Assembly (NCBI GenBank): GCA_022511445.1
Contig: JAFLVE010000013.1
Coordinates: 1 to 55,673 of the forward strand
Origin: Clostridiales bacterium
Lineage (GTDB): Bacteria; Bacillota; Clostridia; Christensenellales; Pumilibacteraceae
Direction: 5' to 3'
DNA: 55,673 nt
The notes beneath the pieces were generated by a model, which saw only the letters and a program-made list of their open reading frames with translations, was not told the origin of the DNA and did not search any database. This document shows positions 8,145 to 18,220 of this stretch, piece by piece (position 1 is the first letter of the stretch; each line of letters starts with the position of its first letter). Both the position numbers and the translations under genes were made by a program.

Positions 8145-9362
8145 TTACCGCGCGGTTTTGAGCGGTTTAAAGATAGAGCTGCGCACTTCCGTAAAATCCT
8201 TCCAGAACGTCTCGAAGCGTTTAAGCGCTTCGGCAGTGCGCGCGGGCGTATTAAAGGCGGTAATTCTAATCCAGCCGTTGCAGTTTTTTCCGAAGCCGAA
8301 GCCGGGGGTGCACACTATCTTTGCTTTTTTCAGTAAATAGTCGAAAAACTCCCAGGAGTCCACGCCCGTATAAAACCATATATACGGCGAGTTTACGCCG
8401 CCCGTAAATTCTATACCCCACTTTTTGAACTTGTCGCAAATAAGCTTCGCATTGCTTTTATATACGCTTAACGACTGTTTAACCTCGTCGTACCCGCCCT
8501 TTAGCGCGCTTTCCGCCATGCGCTGAACGATATACGACGTGCCGTTGGACTTTATCGACTGGCGCTTATACCACAAACGGTTAAGGACTGTAAGGTTGCC
8601 GTTGGGGATAACCGTCCAACCGCACCTTACGCCGGTAAAGCCCGCCATTTTGGAGAGCGAGCAAATTTCTATCGCACAGTCGCGCGCGCCGTTCACTTCG
8701 TAGATAGAGCGTGCTATATTCTTTTCCTCTATAAACGCCTCATACGCGGCGTCGTAAATAATAATCGCGTCCGTATCGAGCGCAAACCTCACCCACTCCT
8801 TAAGCTGATCGACGGTGTATGCCGCACCCGTCGGGTTGTTGGGCGAGCAAATATATATGAGGTCGGCTTTGGTCTTTTTGGAGGGCATGGGGAGGAAGCC
8901 GTTACTCTTATTACCCTCGACGTAGACTACTTTATGTCCCGCAATGATATTGGCGTCGACGTATGCGGGATACACGGGGTCGGGAATCATAACGCTCACG
9001 TCCGAATCGAATATATCAAGGAGATTACCCACGCCGTTTTTTGCGCCGTCGGTAACGAACACGTCGTCAAGATCGATCTCTACGCCGCGGCGCTTATAGT
9101 AATCGACAATCGCCTGTTTCAAAAACGGATAGCCGTCATACGGTCCGTAACCACGGAAAAACTTGTCGGTACTCATTTCGAAGGCGGCGTCGTTACACGC
9201 CTTAATTACCTTAGCTACAAGCGGCTGGGTAACGTCGCCTATACCGAGGCTTATTATATCCGATTGGGGAAAATCCGCTTTGTACTTATCGACAGCGGCA
9301 GACACTTTGGCAAAAAGATAATCATCGGCAAGAAGATTAAAATTTTTGTTGAGTTTTTTCAT
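8145..9362 (-). CDS. dapL: LL-diaminopimelate aminotransferase
   Basis: 405 residues, normal for DapL. A class I PLP aminotransferase fold with GIGDVTQPL near residue 41, FRGYGPYDGYP (about 69-79), CSPNNPTGA (172-180) and the catalytic lysine at about 238 in SLSKMAGFTGVR. It converts tetrahydrodipicolinate directly to LL-2,6-diaminopimelate, the one-step route found in many anaerobes. DapF, which acts next to give meso-DAP for peptidoglycan and lysine, is two genes upstream, fused to CarB. The start codon follows the pyrG stop by one base, with GGGGAG in the pyrG tail serving as ribosome site. Confidence 0.93.
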   Translation of the reverse strand: MKKLNKNFNLLADDYLFAKVSAAVDKYKADFPQSDIISLGIGDVTQPLVAKVIKACNDAAFEMSTDKFFRGYGPYDGYPFLKQAIVDYYKRRGVEIDLDDVFVTDGAKNGVGNLLDIFDSDVSVMIPDPVYPAYVDANIIAGHKVVYVEGNKSNGFLPMPSKKTKADLIYICSPNNPTGAAYTVDQLKEWVRFALDTDAIIIYDAAYEAFIEEKNIARSIYEVNGARDCAIEICSLSKMAGFTGVRCGWTVIPNGNLTVLNRLWYKRQSIKSNGTSYIVQRMAESALKGGYDEVKQSLSVYKSNAKLICDKFKKWGIEFTGGVNSPYIWFYTGVDSWEFFDYLLKKAKIVCTPGFGFGKNCNGWIRITAFNTPARTAEALKRFETFWKDFTEVRSSIFKPLKTAR

Positions 9363-9363
9363 T

Positions 9364-11007
9364 CTACTCCCCTTTTTTCTTTGACTTTTTTTGGCCGCGC
9401 TCCTCTTTAAACGTTTTGGCGGCGGCTATAAACTCCCTGAAAATAGGTTGGGGATTTGCGGGACGGGATTTGAATTCGGGATGATACTGAACACCGACGT
9501 AGAAAAGCTTGTCGGTTATTTCCACCGCTTCCACAAGGTTGCCGTCGGGCGAAAGTCCGCTTTGGGTAAGCCCCGCCTTGGTCATTGCCTCGCGCACGGC
9601 GTTGTTAAACTCGTAGCGGTGACGGTGGCGCTCCATTACCGAGGTTACGCCCTCGCCGTAGCACTTAGAAAGCGTGGTGCCGGGCTGAATAACGCACTCG
9701 TACGCGCCGAGACGCATCGTGCCGCCCGTGTTTTCGTAGCCGATTTGGTCGTCCATTATGTCGATAACCTTGTGCTGAGAGGAAGGATCGAACTCTCGGC
9801 TTGTGGCGTCCGCATAGCCCAAAACGTTTCTTGCAAACTCGATTGTAGCTATCTGCATGCCCAAGCATATTCCAAAGTACGGCTTATTATTCGTCCTGCA
9901 ATACTTGGCTGCGGTAATCATGCCCTCGATACCTCGGTCGCCGAAGCCGCCGGGGACAATTATACCGTCGGCACAATCGAGGTAGCTTTTTACCGTGCCG
10001 TCGTTAAGTTTTTCGGCGTCCACCCACTTAAGGTCGATTTTTACGCCGTTTGCTATACCCGCGTGAGTGAGCGCTTCCGCAACGGACAGGTACGCGTCGT
10101 ACATCTGAACGTACTTTCCGACAAGCGCAATGGTGACGGCGCCGTCGCGCGCCTTTGCGCGCTCGACCATGTTACGCCACTTGACTAAGTCGGGCGGATT
10201 CTCCTCGAGTCCGAGCTCGCGCGTAACGATTTCGTCCATGCCCGCGTCAAGAAGAAGGAGGGGCACCTCGTACAAAAGCTCCGCGTCGATATTTTCTATT
10301 ACGCAATCGGGCTCGACGTTACAAGAAAGCGCAAGCTTTCTTTTAAGCTTGTCGTCAATGTGTTTATTGGTACGGAGAACAATAAGATTGGGTGAGATAC
10401 CGAGCGAACGAAGGGTCTTTACCGAGTGTTGGGTGGGCTTGGTTTTTACCTCGCCGTAGCTCGACAGCGTGGGCGCAAGCGTAACATGAACAAAAAGACA
10501 ATTATCCCTGCCCACGTCGTTGCTGACCTGACGAATAGCCTCGATATACGGCAGACTTTCTATATCGCCCACCGTGCCGCCTATCTCCGTAATAACGACG
10601 TCCGCGTCTATCTTTTTACCGACCGAATAAATAAACTTTTTTATCTCGTTGGTAACGTGCGGAATAACCTGAACAGTCTCTCCGTCGTAAACGCCGTGAC
10701 GCTCGTTGTAAAGTACGTTTTCGTACACCCTACCCGTAGTAAGATTGCTGTACTTATTAAGGTTTTCGTCTATAAAGCGCTCGTAGTGTCCGAGGTCGAG
10801 GTCGGTTTCCGCGCCGTCCTCAGTCACGAACACCTCGCCGTGCTGATACGGACTCATGGTGCCGGGGTCTACGTTTATATAAGGATCGAGCTTTTGCGCG
10901 ATTACCTTAAGCCCCTTGGCTTTAAGAATAACTCCGAGGCTTGCCGCGGTTATACCCTTTCCGAGTCCCGAAACGACTCCGCCCGTTACAAAAATGTACT
11001 TTCTCAT
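9364..11007 (-). CDS. pyrG: CTP synthase (glutamine-hydrolysing, canonical copy)
   Basis: 547 residues. The amidoligase domain has [10 protein letters not shown] (P-loop), [13 protein letters not shown] and [11 protein letters not shown]. The class I glutamine amidotransferase domain has PGGFG, the nucleophile Cys381 in GICLGMQ, and His509/Glu511 in YHPEF, so the triad is complete. It makes CTP from UTP, ATP and glutamine. It lies 49 bases downstream of carB-dapF with GGAGAG before the ATG. A second, degenerate pyrG lies at 42839-44416; this copy is the functional one by motif. Confidence 0.96.
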   Translation of the reverse strand: MRKYIFVTGGVVSGLGKGITAASLGVILKAKGLKVIAQKLDPYINVDPGTMSPYQHGEVFVTEDGAETDLDLGHYERFIDENLNKYSNLTTGRVYENVLYNERHGVYDGETVQVIPHVTNEIKKFIYSVGKKIDADVVITEIGGTVGDIESLPYIEAIRQVSNDVGRDNCLFVHVTLAPTLSSYGEVKTKPTQHSVKTLRSLGISPNLIVLRTNKHIDDKLKRKLALSCNVEPDCVIENIDAELLYEVPLLLLDAGMDEIVTRELGLEENPPDLVKWRNMVERAKARDGAVTIALVGKYVQMYDAYLSVAEALTHAGIANGVKIDLKWVDAEKLNDGTVKSYLDCADGIIVPGGFGDRGIEGMITAAKYCRTNNKPYFGICLGMQIATIEFARNVLGYADATSREFDPSSQHKVIDIMDDQIGYENTGGTMRLGAYECVIQPGTTLSKCYGEGVTSVMERHRHRYEFNNAVREAMTKAGLTQSGLSPDGNLVEAVEITDKLFYVGVQYHPEFKSRPANPQPIFREFIAAAKTFKEERGQKKSKKKGE

Positions 11008-11056
11008 TTTTCTTTGCTCTCCGTCTTTTGAATTTATATTTTGCCTAAAAAGTTAA

Positions 11057-14000
11057 TTACAGTTTTACGATACCGCGGTACACCTCGTGCGCCTCGCCGG
11101 TAAGATACACCGCTTCGTCTGTGTAGCGAATGATAAGCTCGCCGCCGGGAAGCCTTACCGTTATGTCGGTGTCCTTATCGCAATATCCGTTAAGCACCGC
11201 TGCAACCGCGCTCGCACACGCACCCGTGCCGCACGCCATTGTCTCGCCCGTGCCGCGCTCGTACACGCGTACCTTAAGATGCGTTCTGTCTATCACCTGA
11301 ACAAATCCGACGTTAACGCCCTCGGGGAAAAGCTTACCGTCCGCGCCGATTGCCCTTCCCATTCCCTCGACGTCGCAATTCATAAGGTCGGGAACAAATA
11401 TCGTGCAGTGCGGGTTGCCCATGGATACGCAGGTGACCTTAACCTTGCCTAATTTCGTGGCAATCTCGCGGTCGACCACTTTACCGTCCGAATCCGCTTC
11501 GAGGCCTACAGGCACGTTTTTGGGCTCGAAAACGGCGGCGCCCATATCGACCTTAACGGAATTGACCTTTCCGTCGCGCGCAAACAGCTTCAGCTTACGC
11601 ACGCCCGAAAGCGTTTCGACCGTTATGTCGAGCTTGTCGGTTTTGCCGTTGTCGTAAAGGTACTTGCCTACGCAACGGATACCGTTGCCGCACATCTTCC
11701 CTTCCGAGCCGTCCGAGTTGAACATACGCATTTTCGCGTCGCAGGTCGCAGACGGATAAATGAATATCACGCCGTCGCCGCCTACGCTGTAATGCCTGTC
11801 CGAAAGGTTGACCGCAACCGACTCCATATTGGTTATGGGATGAGTGAGGCAGTCTACGTAAATGTAATCGTTACCACAGCCCTGCATTTTTATAAACCTG
11901 AGCTTTTGCCGCTCGGTACGCATATTGTTGATGTTGACAAGCTCGGTATTGTTTTGGCTGTATCTGCTCTTTAACGCAAGCGACAGCGCGTTTGCCGTAT
12001 CGATTGCGGTAAGGCAAGGAATGGCAAGCATTGTTGCGCGCCTGCGGAGCTTAACGTCGTCCAGCGTGGGAATCCTGCCGCGTGTCGATGTGGACACGAG
12101 ATAGTCGACCTTGCCGGAGTTAAGCAGCTCCATAGTCGTCATTCTCTCGCCCTTGGCGGAGTTTATCTTATCGACGACGGTTACCTGCATACCCGCGCGC
12201 TCTATCATTTTTGCGGTGCCTTCGGTGGCGTACAGACTGAAGCCTAGTTCGTAGTAGTTTTTGGCTACGTTGACGATTTCCGGCTTGTCGGAGTTACGGA
12301 CGGAAAGCAAAATTCCGCCTGTGCGCCGCATTTTGTAGCCCGCCGCAACAAGCCCCTTGTAAAGCGCTTCCTCGAGCGTCTTGCCTATGCCGAGCACCTC
12401 GCCCGTGGACTTCATTTCGGGACCCAAATGCGTGTCGAGATCGGCAAGCTTTTCAAACGAGAAGATAGGCACCTTTACTGCGACGTACGGCGCGGACTTG
12501 TACAGCCCCGTACCGTAGCCGAGCTTTTTAAGCTTTTTGCCTATCATGCACTCGGTGGCAAGCTTAATCATGGGAACGCCCGTAACCTTGGAGATGTACG
12601 GTATAGTTCTCGACGAGCGGGGATTAACCTCTATTACGTATATTTTCCCGTCGCTGATTATGTATTGAATGTTTACGAGCCCCTTGGTATCGAGGGCAAG
12701 CGCGAGCTGACGGGTGTATTCTATTATTTCCTCTTTGTTCTTGTCCGAAATGTGCTGCGAGGGATAAACCGCGATAGAGTCGCCGCTATGAATGCCTGCG
12801 CGCTCTATATGCTCCATAATTCCGGGGATAAGGATATCCTCGCCGTCGCATATCGCGTCCACCTCGATCTCGGTACCCATTACGTATTTATCGATAAGAA
12901 CGATGTTATCGGGGTTTTCGTCGAGTATTATCGACATGTATTCCTTAACGTCCTCGTCGGAGAACGCGATTATCATATTCTGTCCGCCGAGAACGTAGGA
13001 CGGGCGCAACAGAACGGGATAGCCGAGGTCGGCGCCCGCAACAAGCGCTTCTTCCGTCGTCTTTACGGTATGACCCTTCGGACGGGAAATATTAAGCTTT
13101 TCGAGGAGCGCGTCAAACCGCTCGCGGTCCTCCGCCGCGTCAATGGAGTCCGCGGAGGTTCCGAGTATTTTTACGCCGCTGTCGTTAAGGTGCTTGGTAA
13201 GCTTTATAGCCGTCTGACCGCCGAACGCCACAACCACGCCGTACGGCTTTTCCGTCGCAATAACGTTGTCTACGTCCTCTTCGGTAAGCGGCTCGAAGTA
13301 CAGCCTGTCCGCCGTGTCGAAGTCGGTGGAAACGGTCTCGGGGTTGTTGTTTACGATAGCTACGTCGTAGCCGAGCGCTTTAAGCTCCCACACGCAGTGA
13401 ACGGAAGCGTAGTCGAACTCAATACCCTGCCCGATTCGGATAGGTCCCGAGCCGAAAACGATAACGCGCTTTCTGTCGCTCTTTTTGTTCTCTATGTATT
13501 CCTTTGCCTCGTTTTCGGTGTCGTAAGTCGAATAGAAGTACGGCGTTTCGGCGGAGAACTCCGCGGCGCACGTATCGACCGTCTTAAACACGGCGCGCCT
13601 GTGTGCGGGGAGCGGGTTGCCGCTTAAGGCAAGGAGCGCTTTGTCGGGATAGCCGAGCACTTTACCGTTGAGGTATTCTTCCTTTGTTATCTTGCGGCCG
13701 CGTATCGAATTTTCGTAATCGACAAGATTTTTAATCTTGCTCAAGAACCACATATCGATTTTGGTAGCGGCGTTGATTTTTTCGAGCGGCATTCCGCGCT
13801 TAATCGCCTCGTACAGCACGAACAGGCGGTAGTCGGTCGCGGGCATGAGCATGCTTTCGATCTCCTCGTCAGTGCGCGACGAGTAGTGCGCGTTTTCGAG
13901 CGTGAACGATCCGAGCGCGCCGCGAACGGCCTTTAACAGACCCGCCTCGAAGTTGGTTGCAATCGCCATAACCTCGCCCGTCGCCTTCATCTGCGTGCCG

Positions 14001-15115
14001 AGCGTGCGCTTTGCGTAAACGAATTTATCAAACGGCCACTTGGGCAGCTTTACTACGACGTAGTCGATAGCCGGCTCGAAGCACGCGCACGTCTTGCCCG
14101 TAACCGCGTTTTGTATCTCGTCGAGGGTGTAGCCGAGCGCAATAAGGGTCGTAACCTTGGCAATGGGATAGCCGGTGGCTTTACTTGCGAGTGCGGACGA
14201 GCGCGACACGCGCGGGTTAACCTCGATAACCGCGTATTCGCCCGTATCGGGGTGAAGCGCAAATTGGCAGTTGCACCCGCCCTCTATCTTTAAGTGCGTA
14301 ATTATATCGAGCGCCGCGGTGCGGAGCATCTGATACTCTGAGTTACTGAGCGTCATTGTAGGCGCAACGACAATGGAGTCGCCGGTGTGTATGCCCACGG
14401 GGTCGAGGTTTTCCATTGAGCAAACGCAAATAACGTTGCCAACGTGGTCGCGCATAACCTCGAACTCTATCTCCTTCCAGCCGTAAATACTCTTTTCGAT
14501 AAGCGCCTGGTGTATAGGCGACATTTCGAGTCCGCCGCGCACAATCTCGCGCAGCTCCGCTTCGTTGTCGGCAATGCCGCCGCCCGCGCCGCCGAGCGTA
14601 AACGCAGGTCTGACTATAACGGGATAACCGATAGAGGCGGCAAAGGTTACCGCGCTTTCTATATCGTTTACTATATCGGACGGAACGCAGGGCTGATTTA
14701 TCTCGAGCATAGCCTTTTTGAACTGCTCTCTGTCCTCCGCCTTGTCGATTGTGTCCGGCTTAATGCCGAGAAGGCGCACGCCGTGTTTTTCCAAAAATCC
14801 CGACTTGGCAAGCTGCATGGAAAGCGTAAGACCTGTCTGACCGCCGAGCCCGGGCAGAATGCTGTCCGGCTTTTCGAGCGTAATTATGCGCTCGAGCGTG
14901 GGGATATCGAGCGGCTCGATATAAATCGCGTCCGCCATAGCCTTATCGGTCATTATCGTCGCGGGGTTGGAGTTAACGAGCACTACTTCTATCTTTTTGC
15001 TCTTTAACGTTCTGCATGCCTGAGTGCCTGCATAGTCGAACTCCGCCGCCTGACCTATCGTTATAGGTCCCGAACCGATAACCAAAACTTTTTTAATGCT
15101 CTTATCCTTAGGCAT
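11057..15115 (-). CDS. Fusion protein: carbamoyl-phosphate synthase large subunit + diaminopimelate epimerase
   Basis: One uninterrupted frame of 1352 residues. Residues 1-1064 are a full CarB: two ATP-grasp halves (KKVLVIGSGPITIGQAAEFDY near residue 8; KRVIVFGSGPIRIGQGIEFDY near 556) and the C-terminal allosteric MGS domain. From Met1065 it is a full 288-residue DapF: GCGNDYIYVD, catalytic Cys1142 in MCGNGIRC, and Cys1295 in ACGTGAC. The internal ATG (11923) lacks a ribosome site, so a separate DapF is unlikely. CarB makes carbamoyl phosphate for pyrimidines and arginine; DapF converts LL- to meso-DAP. The start overlaps the carA stop by 8 bases, and the partner genes carA and dapL flank it. 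Both activities look intact. Confidence 0.93.
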   Translation of the reverse strand: MPKDKSIKKVLVIGSGPITIGQAAEFDYAGTQACRTLKSKKIEVVLVNSNPATIMTDKAMADAIYIEPLDIPTLERIITLEKPDSILPGLGGQTGLTLSMQLAKSGFLEKHGVRLLGIKPDTIDKAEDREQFKKAMLEINQPCVPSDIVNDIESAVTFAASIGYPVIVRPAFTLGGAGGGIADNEAELREIVRGGLEMSPIHQALIEKSIYGWKEIEFEVMRDHVGNVICVCSMENLDPVGIHTGDSIVVAPTMTLSNSEYQMLRTAALDIITHLKIEGGCNCQFALHPDTGEYAVIEVNPRVSRSSALASKATGYPIAKVTTLIALGYTLDEIQNAVTGKTCACFEPAIDYVVVKLPKWPFDKFVYAKRTLGTQMKATGEVMAIATNFEAGLLKAVRGALGSFTLENAHYSSRTDEEIESMLMPATDYRLFVLYEAIKRGMPLEKINAATKIDMWFLSKIKNLVDYENSIRGRKITKEEYLNGKVLGYPDKALLALSGNPLPAHRRAVFKTVDTCAAEFSAETPYFYSTYDTENEAKEYIENKKSDRKRVIVFGSGPIRIGQGIEFDYASVHCVWELKALGYDVAIVNNNPETVSTDFDTADRLYFEPLTEEDVDNVIATEKPYGVVVAFGGQTAIKLTKHLNDSGVKILGTSADSIDAAEDRERFDALLEKLNISRPKGHTVKTTEEALVAGADLGYPVLLRPSYVLGGQNMIIAFSDEDVKEYMSIILDENPDNIVLIDKYVMGTEIEVDAICDGEDILIPGIMEHIERAGIHSGDSIAVYPSQHISDKNKEEIIEYTRQLALALDTKGLVNIQYIISDGKIYVIEVNPRSSRTIPYISKVTGVPMIKLATECMIGKKLKKLGYGTGLYKSAPYVAVKVPIFSFEKLADLDTHLGPEMKSTGEVLGIGKTLEEALYKGLVAAGYKMRRTGGILLSVRNSDKPEIVNVAKNYYELGFSLYATEGTAKMIERAGMQVTVVDKINSAKGERMTTMELLNSGKVDYLVSTSTRGRIPTLDDVKLRRRATMLAIPCLTAIDTANALSLALKSRYSQNNTELVNINNMRTERQKLRFIKMQGCGNDYIYVDCLTHPITNMESVAVNLSDRHYSVGGDGVIFIYPSATCDAKMRMFNSDGSEGKMCGNGIRCVGKYLYDNGKTDKLDITVETLSGVRKLKLFARDGKVNSVKVDMGAAVFEPKNVPVGLEADSDGKVVDREIATKLGKVKVTCVSMGNPHCTIFVPDLMNCDVEGMGRAIGADGKLFPEGVNVGFVQVIDRTHLKVRVYERGTGETMACGTGACASAVAAVLNGYCDKDTDITVRLPGGELIIRYTDEAVYLTGEAHEVYRGIVKL

Positions 15116-16184
15116 GATATTCCTCCATTAGTTTTTCGAATCTACCAAACAGGAACTCGGTGTCCTGCGGTCCGCCGCACGCTTCGGGGTGGAATTGTAC
15201 GGAGAACTGCGGTCCTACGTAGTCTATGCCTTCAACCGTTTTGTCGTTGGCGTTTACAAAGCGAACAGTACCTTTTTGGGGGTCGAGGGTGTCGCCCTTT
15301 ACCGCGTAGCCGTGGTTTTGGCTTGTTATGTATGTTCTGCCCGTCACAAGGTCCTTTACGGGCTGGTTTGCTCCGCGGTGCCCGTATTTAAGCTTGACGG
15401 TTTTCGCGCCGTTTGCAAGCGCCAAAAGCTGATGTCCGAGACAAATTCCGAACATAGGTATATTAGCCGCGATAAGCTTTTTAATCTCGCCTATTATATC
15501 GAGGTTGTCCGCGGGGTCGCCGCCGCCGTTGCTTAACATAATGCCGTCGGGCTTAAGCGCAAGCACCTCCTCCGCCGTAGTGTGCGCGGGAACGATAGTC
15601 ACGTCGCAGCCGCGTTTTACAAGCACGCGTTCTATATTCTTTTTTGCGCCGAAGTCGTACAGCACGACGCGCGGGCTCGTATTATCGGATTCGACGCGGT
15701 AAACAGATTTACAGGTCGTATTCTCGACTGCGTTTTTAACGCGGAACTTTTTTAACAGCGCAAGCTTTTCGGGCAGGTTTTTAAGATCGCTTGTGATCAT
15801 TGCGTTCATAACGCCGCCCGAACGGATTTTACGAGTAAGCGCGCGCGTATCGATGCCGCATATACCCACAACGTTATTCTGCTTAAGGTACTCGTCAAGC
15901 TCGAGCTTTTTACGGTAATTCGAGCCTACGTCGCAAAGCTCTCTCACTATGTACCCCGCAAGGTACGGTCTGTCGCTTTCCGCGTCCTCGGGAATCGCGC
16001 CGTAGTTACCTATGAGCGGAAAAGTATGCATAACAAGCTGACCGTAGTAGCTTGGGTCGGTAAGCGTTTGTATGTAACCGCACATAGCGGTCGTAAAAAC
16101 CGCCTCGCCTATCGCTGTGCCGTCGGCGCCTATAGCCTTGCCCGTAAGCACAGTTCCGTCTTTCATAATAAGGTATCGTTCCAT
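15108..16184 (-). CDS. carA: Carbamoyl-phosphate synthase small (glutaminase) subunit
   Basis: 358 residues. The N-terminal CarA domain (AVFTTAMCGYIQTLTDPSYYGQ) is followed by a class I amidotransferase domain with the nucleophile cysteine in GICLGHQLLA and FHPEACGGP near the C-terminus. It supplies ammonia from glutamine to the CarB part of the next gene. AGGAG in front of the ATG overlaps the purF stop region; only 8 bases separate the two genes. Confidence 0.96.
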   Translation of the reverse strand: MERYLIMKDGTVLTGKAIGADGTAIGEAVFTTAMCGYIQTLTDPSYYGQLVMHTFPLIGNYGAIPEDAESDRPYLAGYIVRELCDVGSNYRKKLELDEYLKQNNVVGICGIDTRALTRKIRSGGVMNAMITSDLKNLPEKLALLKKFRVKNAVENTTCKSVYRVESDNTSPRVVLYDFGAKKNIERVLVKRGCDVTIVPAHTTAEEVLALKPDGIMLSNGGGDPADNLDIIGEIKKLIAANIPMFGICLGHQLLALANGAKTVKLKYGHRGANQPVKDLVTGRTYITSQNHGYAVKGDTLDPQKGTVRFVNANDKTVEGIDYVGPQFSVQFHPEACGGPQDTEFLFGRFEKLMEEYHA

Positions 16185-16192
16185 AATCTCCT

Positions 16193-17617
16193 CTATTTAT
16201 CCTTTGGCGACTTAACGTCGTCGAATGTATTTTTAAGTGTGGGATTGACCGGCGCGGGATAATCGCCCGTAAAACAGCCGAGGCAAAAGCCGGTATCTTT
16301 GGAAATGGCTTTGAGGTTTTCGAGCGAGAGATATTCGAGACTGTCCGCGCCTATCTTTTCGCAAATGCCTTTCGTGTCGTAGTAGTTGGCAACGAGATGC
16401 TCGGGGCTGTCTATATCGACGCCGAAGTAGCACGGGTACTTAAACGGCGGCGAGGAAATGCGCATGTGCACCTCTTTCGCCCCTGCACGCCGCAGCATTT
16501 TAATTATCCTCGTGCTTGTCGTAGAGCGCACAATCGAGTCGTCGATGAGCACGACGCGCTTGCCCTCAACCGTTGCGCGAATGGGGTTTAGCTTTATATC
16601 CACCGCATGCTCGCGCTTTACCTGGTCGGGCAGTATAAACGAGCGGCCTATGTACTTATTCTTGACGAACGCCTGAACAACGGGCATACCGGACTCCAAG
16701 GAATAACCCTGCGCCGCCTGAAGCCCAGAATCGGGAACTCCGCACACGCAGTCCGCGTCGGTGGGCATTTGACGGTACAGCGCGCGCCCCATCATAACGC
16801 GCGCGTCGTACACGCTTATGCCGTCGATAACCGAATCGGGCCTGGCAAAGTACACAAACTCGAACGAGCACAGTCCGCTTTGCGAGGCGTTATCGAGTCT
16901 AAAAGACTGCATCCCGCCCTTTAGGTCGCAGCTTAAAACCTCGCCCGGTTTTATATCGCGCACAAACTCCGCGCCGAGCGCGTCGAGCGCGCATGTTTCG
17001 GAAGCAAATACGATAGCGTCGCCGAGCTTACCCATACACAACGGACGGAAGCCGTTGCGGTCGCGAACGGCAATCAACTTATCCTTGGTTGCTATAACTA
17101 TGGAAAACGCGCCTTCCACTAAGTTCATGGACTTCACTATGGCGCGCTCTAAGTCGTTGGTCTCGAGCATATTGCGAACGATAAGAATATTGAGTATCTC
17201 GGTATCGTTCGTAGTATGCATTATCATGCCCGATTGAACAAGCTCGTTCCTTATTCTCATCGAATTGGTAAGATTGCCGTTATGGGCAAGAGCCAACGAT
17301 ATTTTGGAATGAACTGTTTCGATAGGCTGTGCGTTTTCGATGTTGCACGAGCCTGTGGTGGAATACCGCACATGCCCCACCGCTATTTTTGTGTTTGCGA
17401 CAAACTCAAGGTAATCGTTATTGAAAACGTCTGCGACAAGCCCCATGCCTTTTTTGCATTTAAGCGTTCCGTCGACAAAGGTGGCAATGCCCGCGCTCTC
17501 CTGACCGCGGTGCTGGAGCGCTATAAGCGCGCTCGCCGTGAGCGGAACGGACGGTATCGCCTTAGGCGAAATTATTCCGAACACGCCACATTCTTCACTT
17601 AGTTTGCTGAGTTTCAA
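16193..17617 (-). CDS. purF: Amidophosphoribosyltransferase
   Basis: 474 residues from a TTG start with GAGG upstream. A short propeptide (MKLSKLSEE) precedes the nucleophile Cys10 of the Ntn-type glutaminase domain (CGVFG, RGQESAGI, GHVRYSTTG). The PRPP-binding loop VVLIDDSIVRSTTS is present, and cysteines in CSFEF, CYFGVD and CLGC fit the [4Fe-4S] cluster of Bacillus-type enzymes. It commits PRPP and glutamine to purine synthesis. It is the only IMP-pathway gene in this cluster, sitting with other glutamine users rather than with pur genes. Confidence 0.95.
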   Translation of the reverse strand: MKLSKLSEECGVFGIISPKAIPSVPLTASALIALQHRGQESAGIATFVDGTLKCKKGMGLVADVFNNDYLEFVANTKIAVGHVRYSTTGSCNIENAQPIETVHSKISLALAHNGNLTNSMRIRNELVQSGMIMHTTNDTEILNILIVRNMLETNDLERAIVKSMNLVEGAFSIVIATKDKLIAVRDRNGFRPLCMGKLGDAIVFASETCALDALGAEFVRDIKPGEVLSCDLKGGMQSFRLDNASQSGLCSFEFVYFARPDSVIDGISVYDARVMMGRALYRQMPTDADCVCGVPDSGLQAAQGYSLESGMPVVQAFVKNKYIGRSFILPDQVKREHAVDIKLNPIRATVEGKRVVLIDDSIVRSTTSTRIIKMLRRAGAKEVHMRISSPPFKYPCYFGVDIDSPEHLVANYYDTKGICEKIGADSLEYLSLENLKAISKDTGFCLGCFTGDYPAPVNPTLKNTFDDVKSPKDK

Positions 17618-17620
17618 TTG

Positions 17621-18184
17621 TTATGCCTCGTAGGTTTTAAGAATATCCATTGCGACTTTTCTGCGTGAAACGCGCATATCCATCGATTTTTTTTCTATAA
17701 ACTTGTGCGCCTGCTCCTCGCTGTAACCGAGCGAATGCATAAGCGCTATTTTAGCGCGGGAGATGTACTTTAGGTCGTCGAGCTTGGCGTTAAGCTTGTC
17801 GTTTTGCTCGCGGAGCGCCCGCACCCGCGCATTGGCGACCGTCACTATTCTAACCGTATCGGCAAGCGTTGTCTTTGTTATCGGCCTTACGAGCGAAACG
17901 ACTCCGCAATCGCCGAGATCGTCCGAAAACATATCCACTTTTACGTAGTCGTCGATGTAAATCCCTCCGCATTCGAATGTTTCGGCAAGGAACACGGCAA
18001 GCTCGTTGCCCCGTTCGTCCGACAATCCGCCGTTTATTATAAAGATATCATAAGAGCGCACAAGAGCCGCACGCCGCGCCTCGGCGGCGTTGGAACAAAC
18101 CATACAATCTATCTTGACCCGATTAAGCACGTCGGATATAGCAAACTGCATTTTGGTCGTATCGGCTACAATCAGCGCGTCCAA
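17621..18184 (-). CDS. ANTAR-domain antitermination regulator (NasT/NitR type)
   Basis: 187 residues from a TTG start with AAGGAGG six bases upstream. The N-terminal receiver-like domain (to about 115) lacks a convincing phosphorylatable Asp set. A coiled linker (VRALREQNDKLNAKLDDLKYI) leads to the ANTAR RNA-binding domain (about 128-185: RAKIALMHSLGYSEEQAHKFIEKKSMDMR). ANTAR proteins bind paired hexaloop hairpins in leader RNAs and prevent termination, often of nitrogen genes. It lies directly between glnA and purF, so it probably senses nitrogen or glutamine status for this cluster. No canonical two-hairpin ANTAR target was found in the window. Confidence 0.88.
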   Translation of the reverse strand: MDALIVADTTKMQFAISDVLNRVKIDCMVCSNAAEARRAALVRSYDIFIINGGLSDERGNELAVFLAETFECGGIYIDDYVKVDMFSDDLGDCGVVSLVRPITKTTLADTVRIVTVANARVRALREQNDKLNAKLDDLKYISRAKIALMHSLGYSEEQAHKFIEKKSMDMRVSRRKVAMDILKTYEA

Positions 18185-18220
18185 AAAATACCTCCTTTTT
18201 ACATCTTGTCCTCGAGCGGA

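Noticed and set aside
11057-11923. Separate dapF gene inside the carB frame
   Set aside because: The frame is continuous through the linker and the Met at 11923 has no ribosome site.
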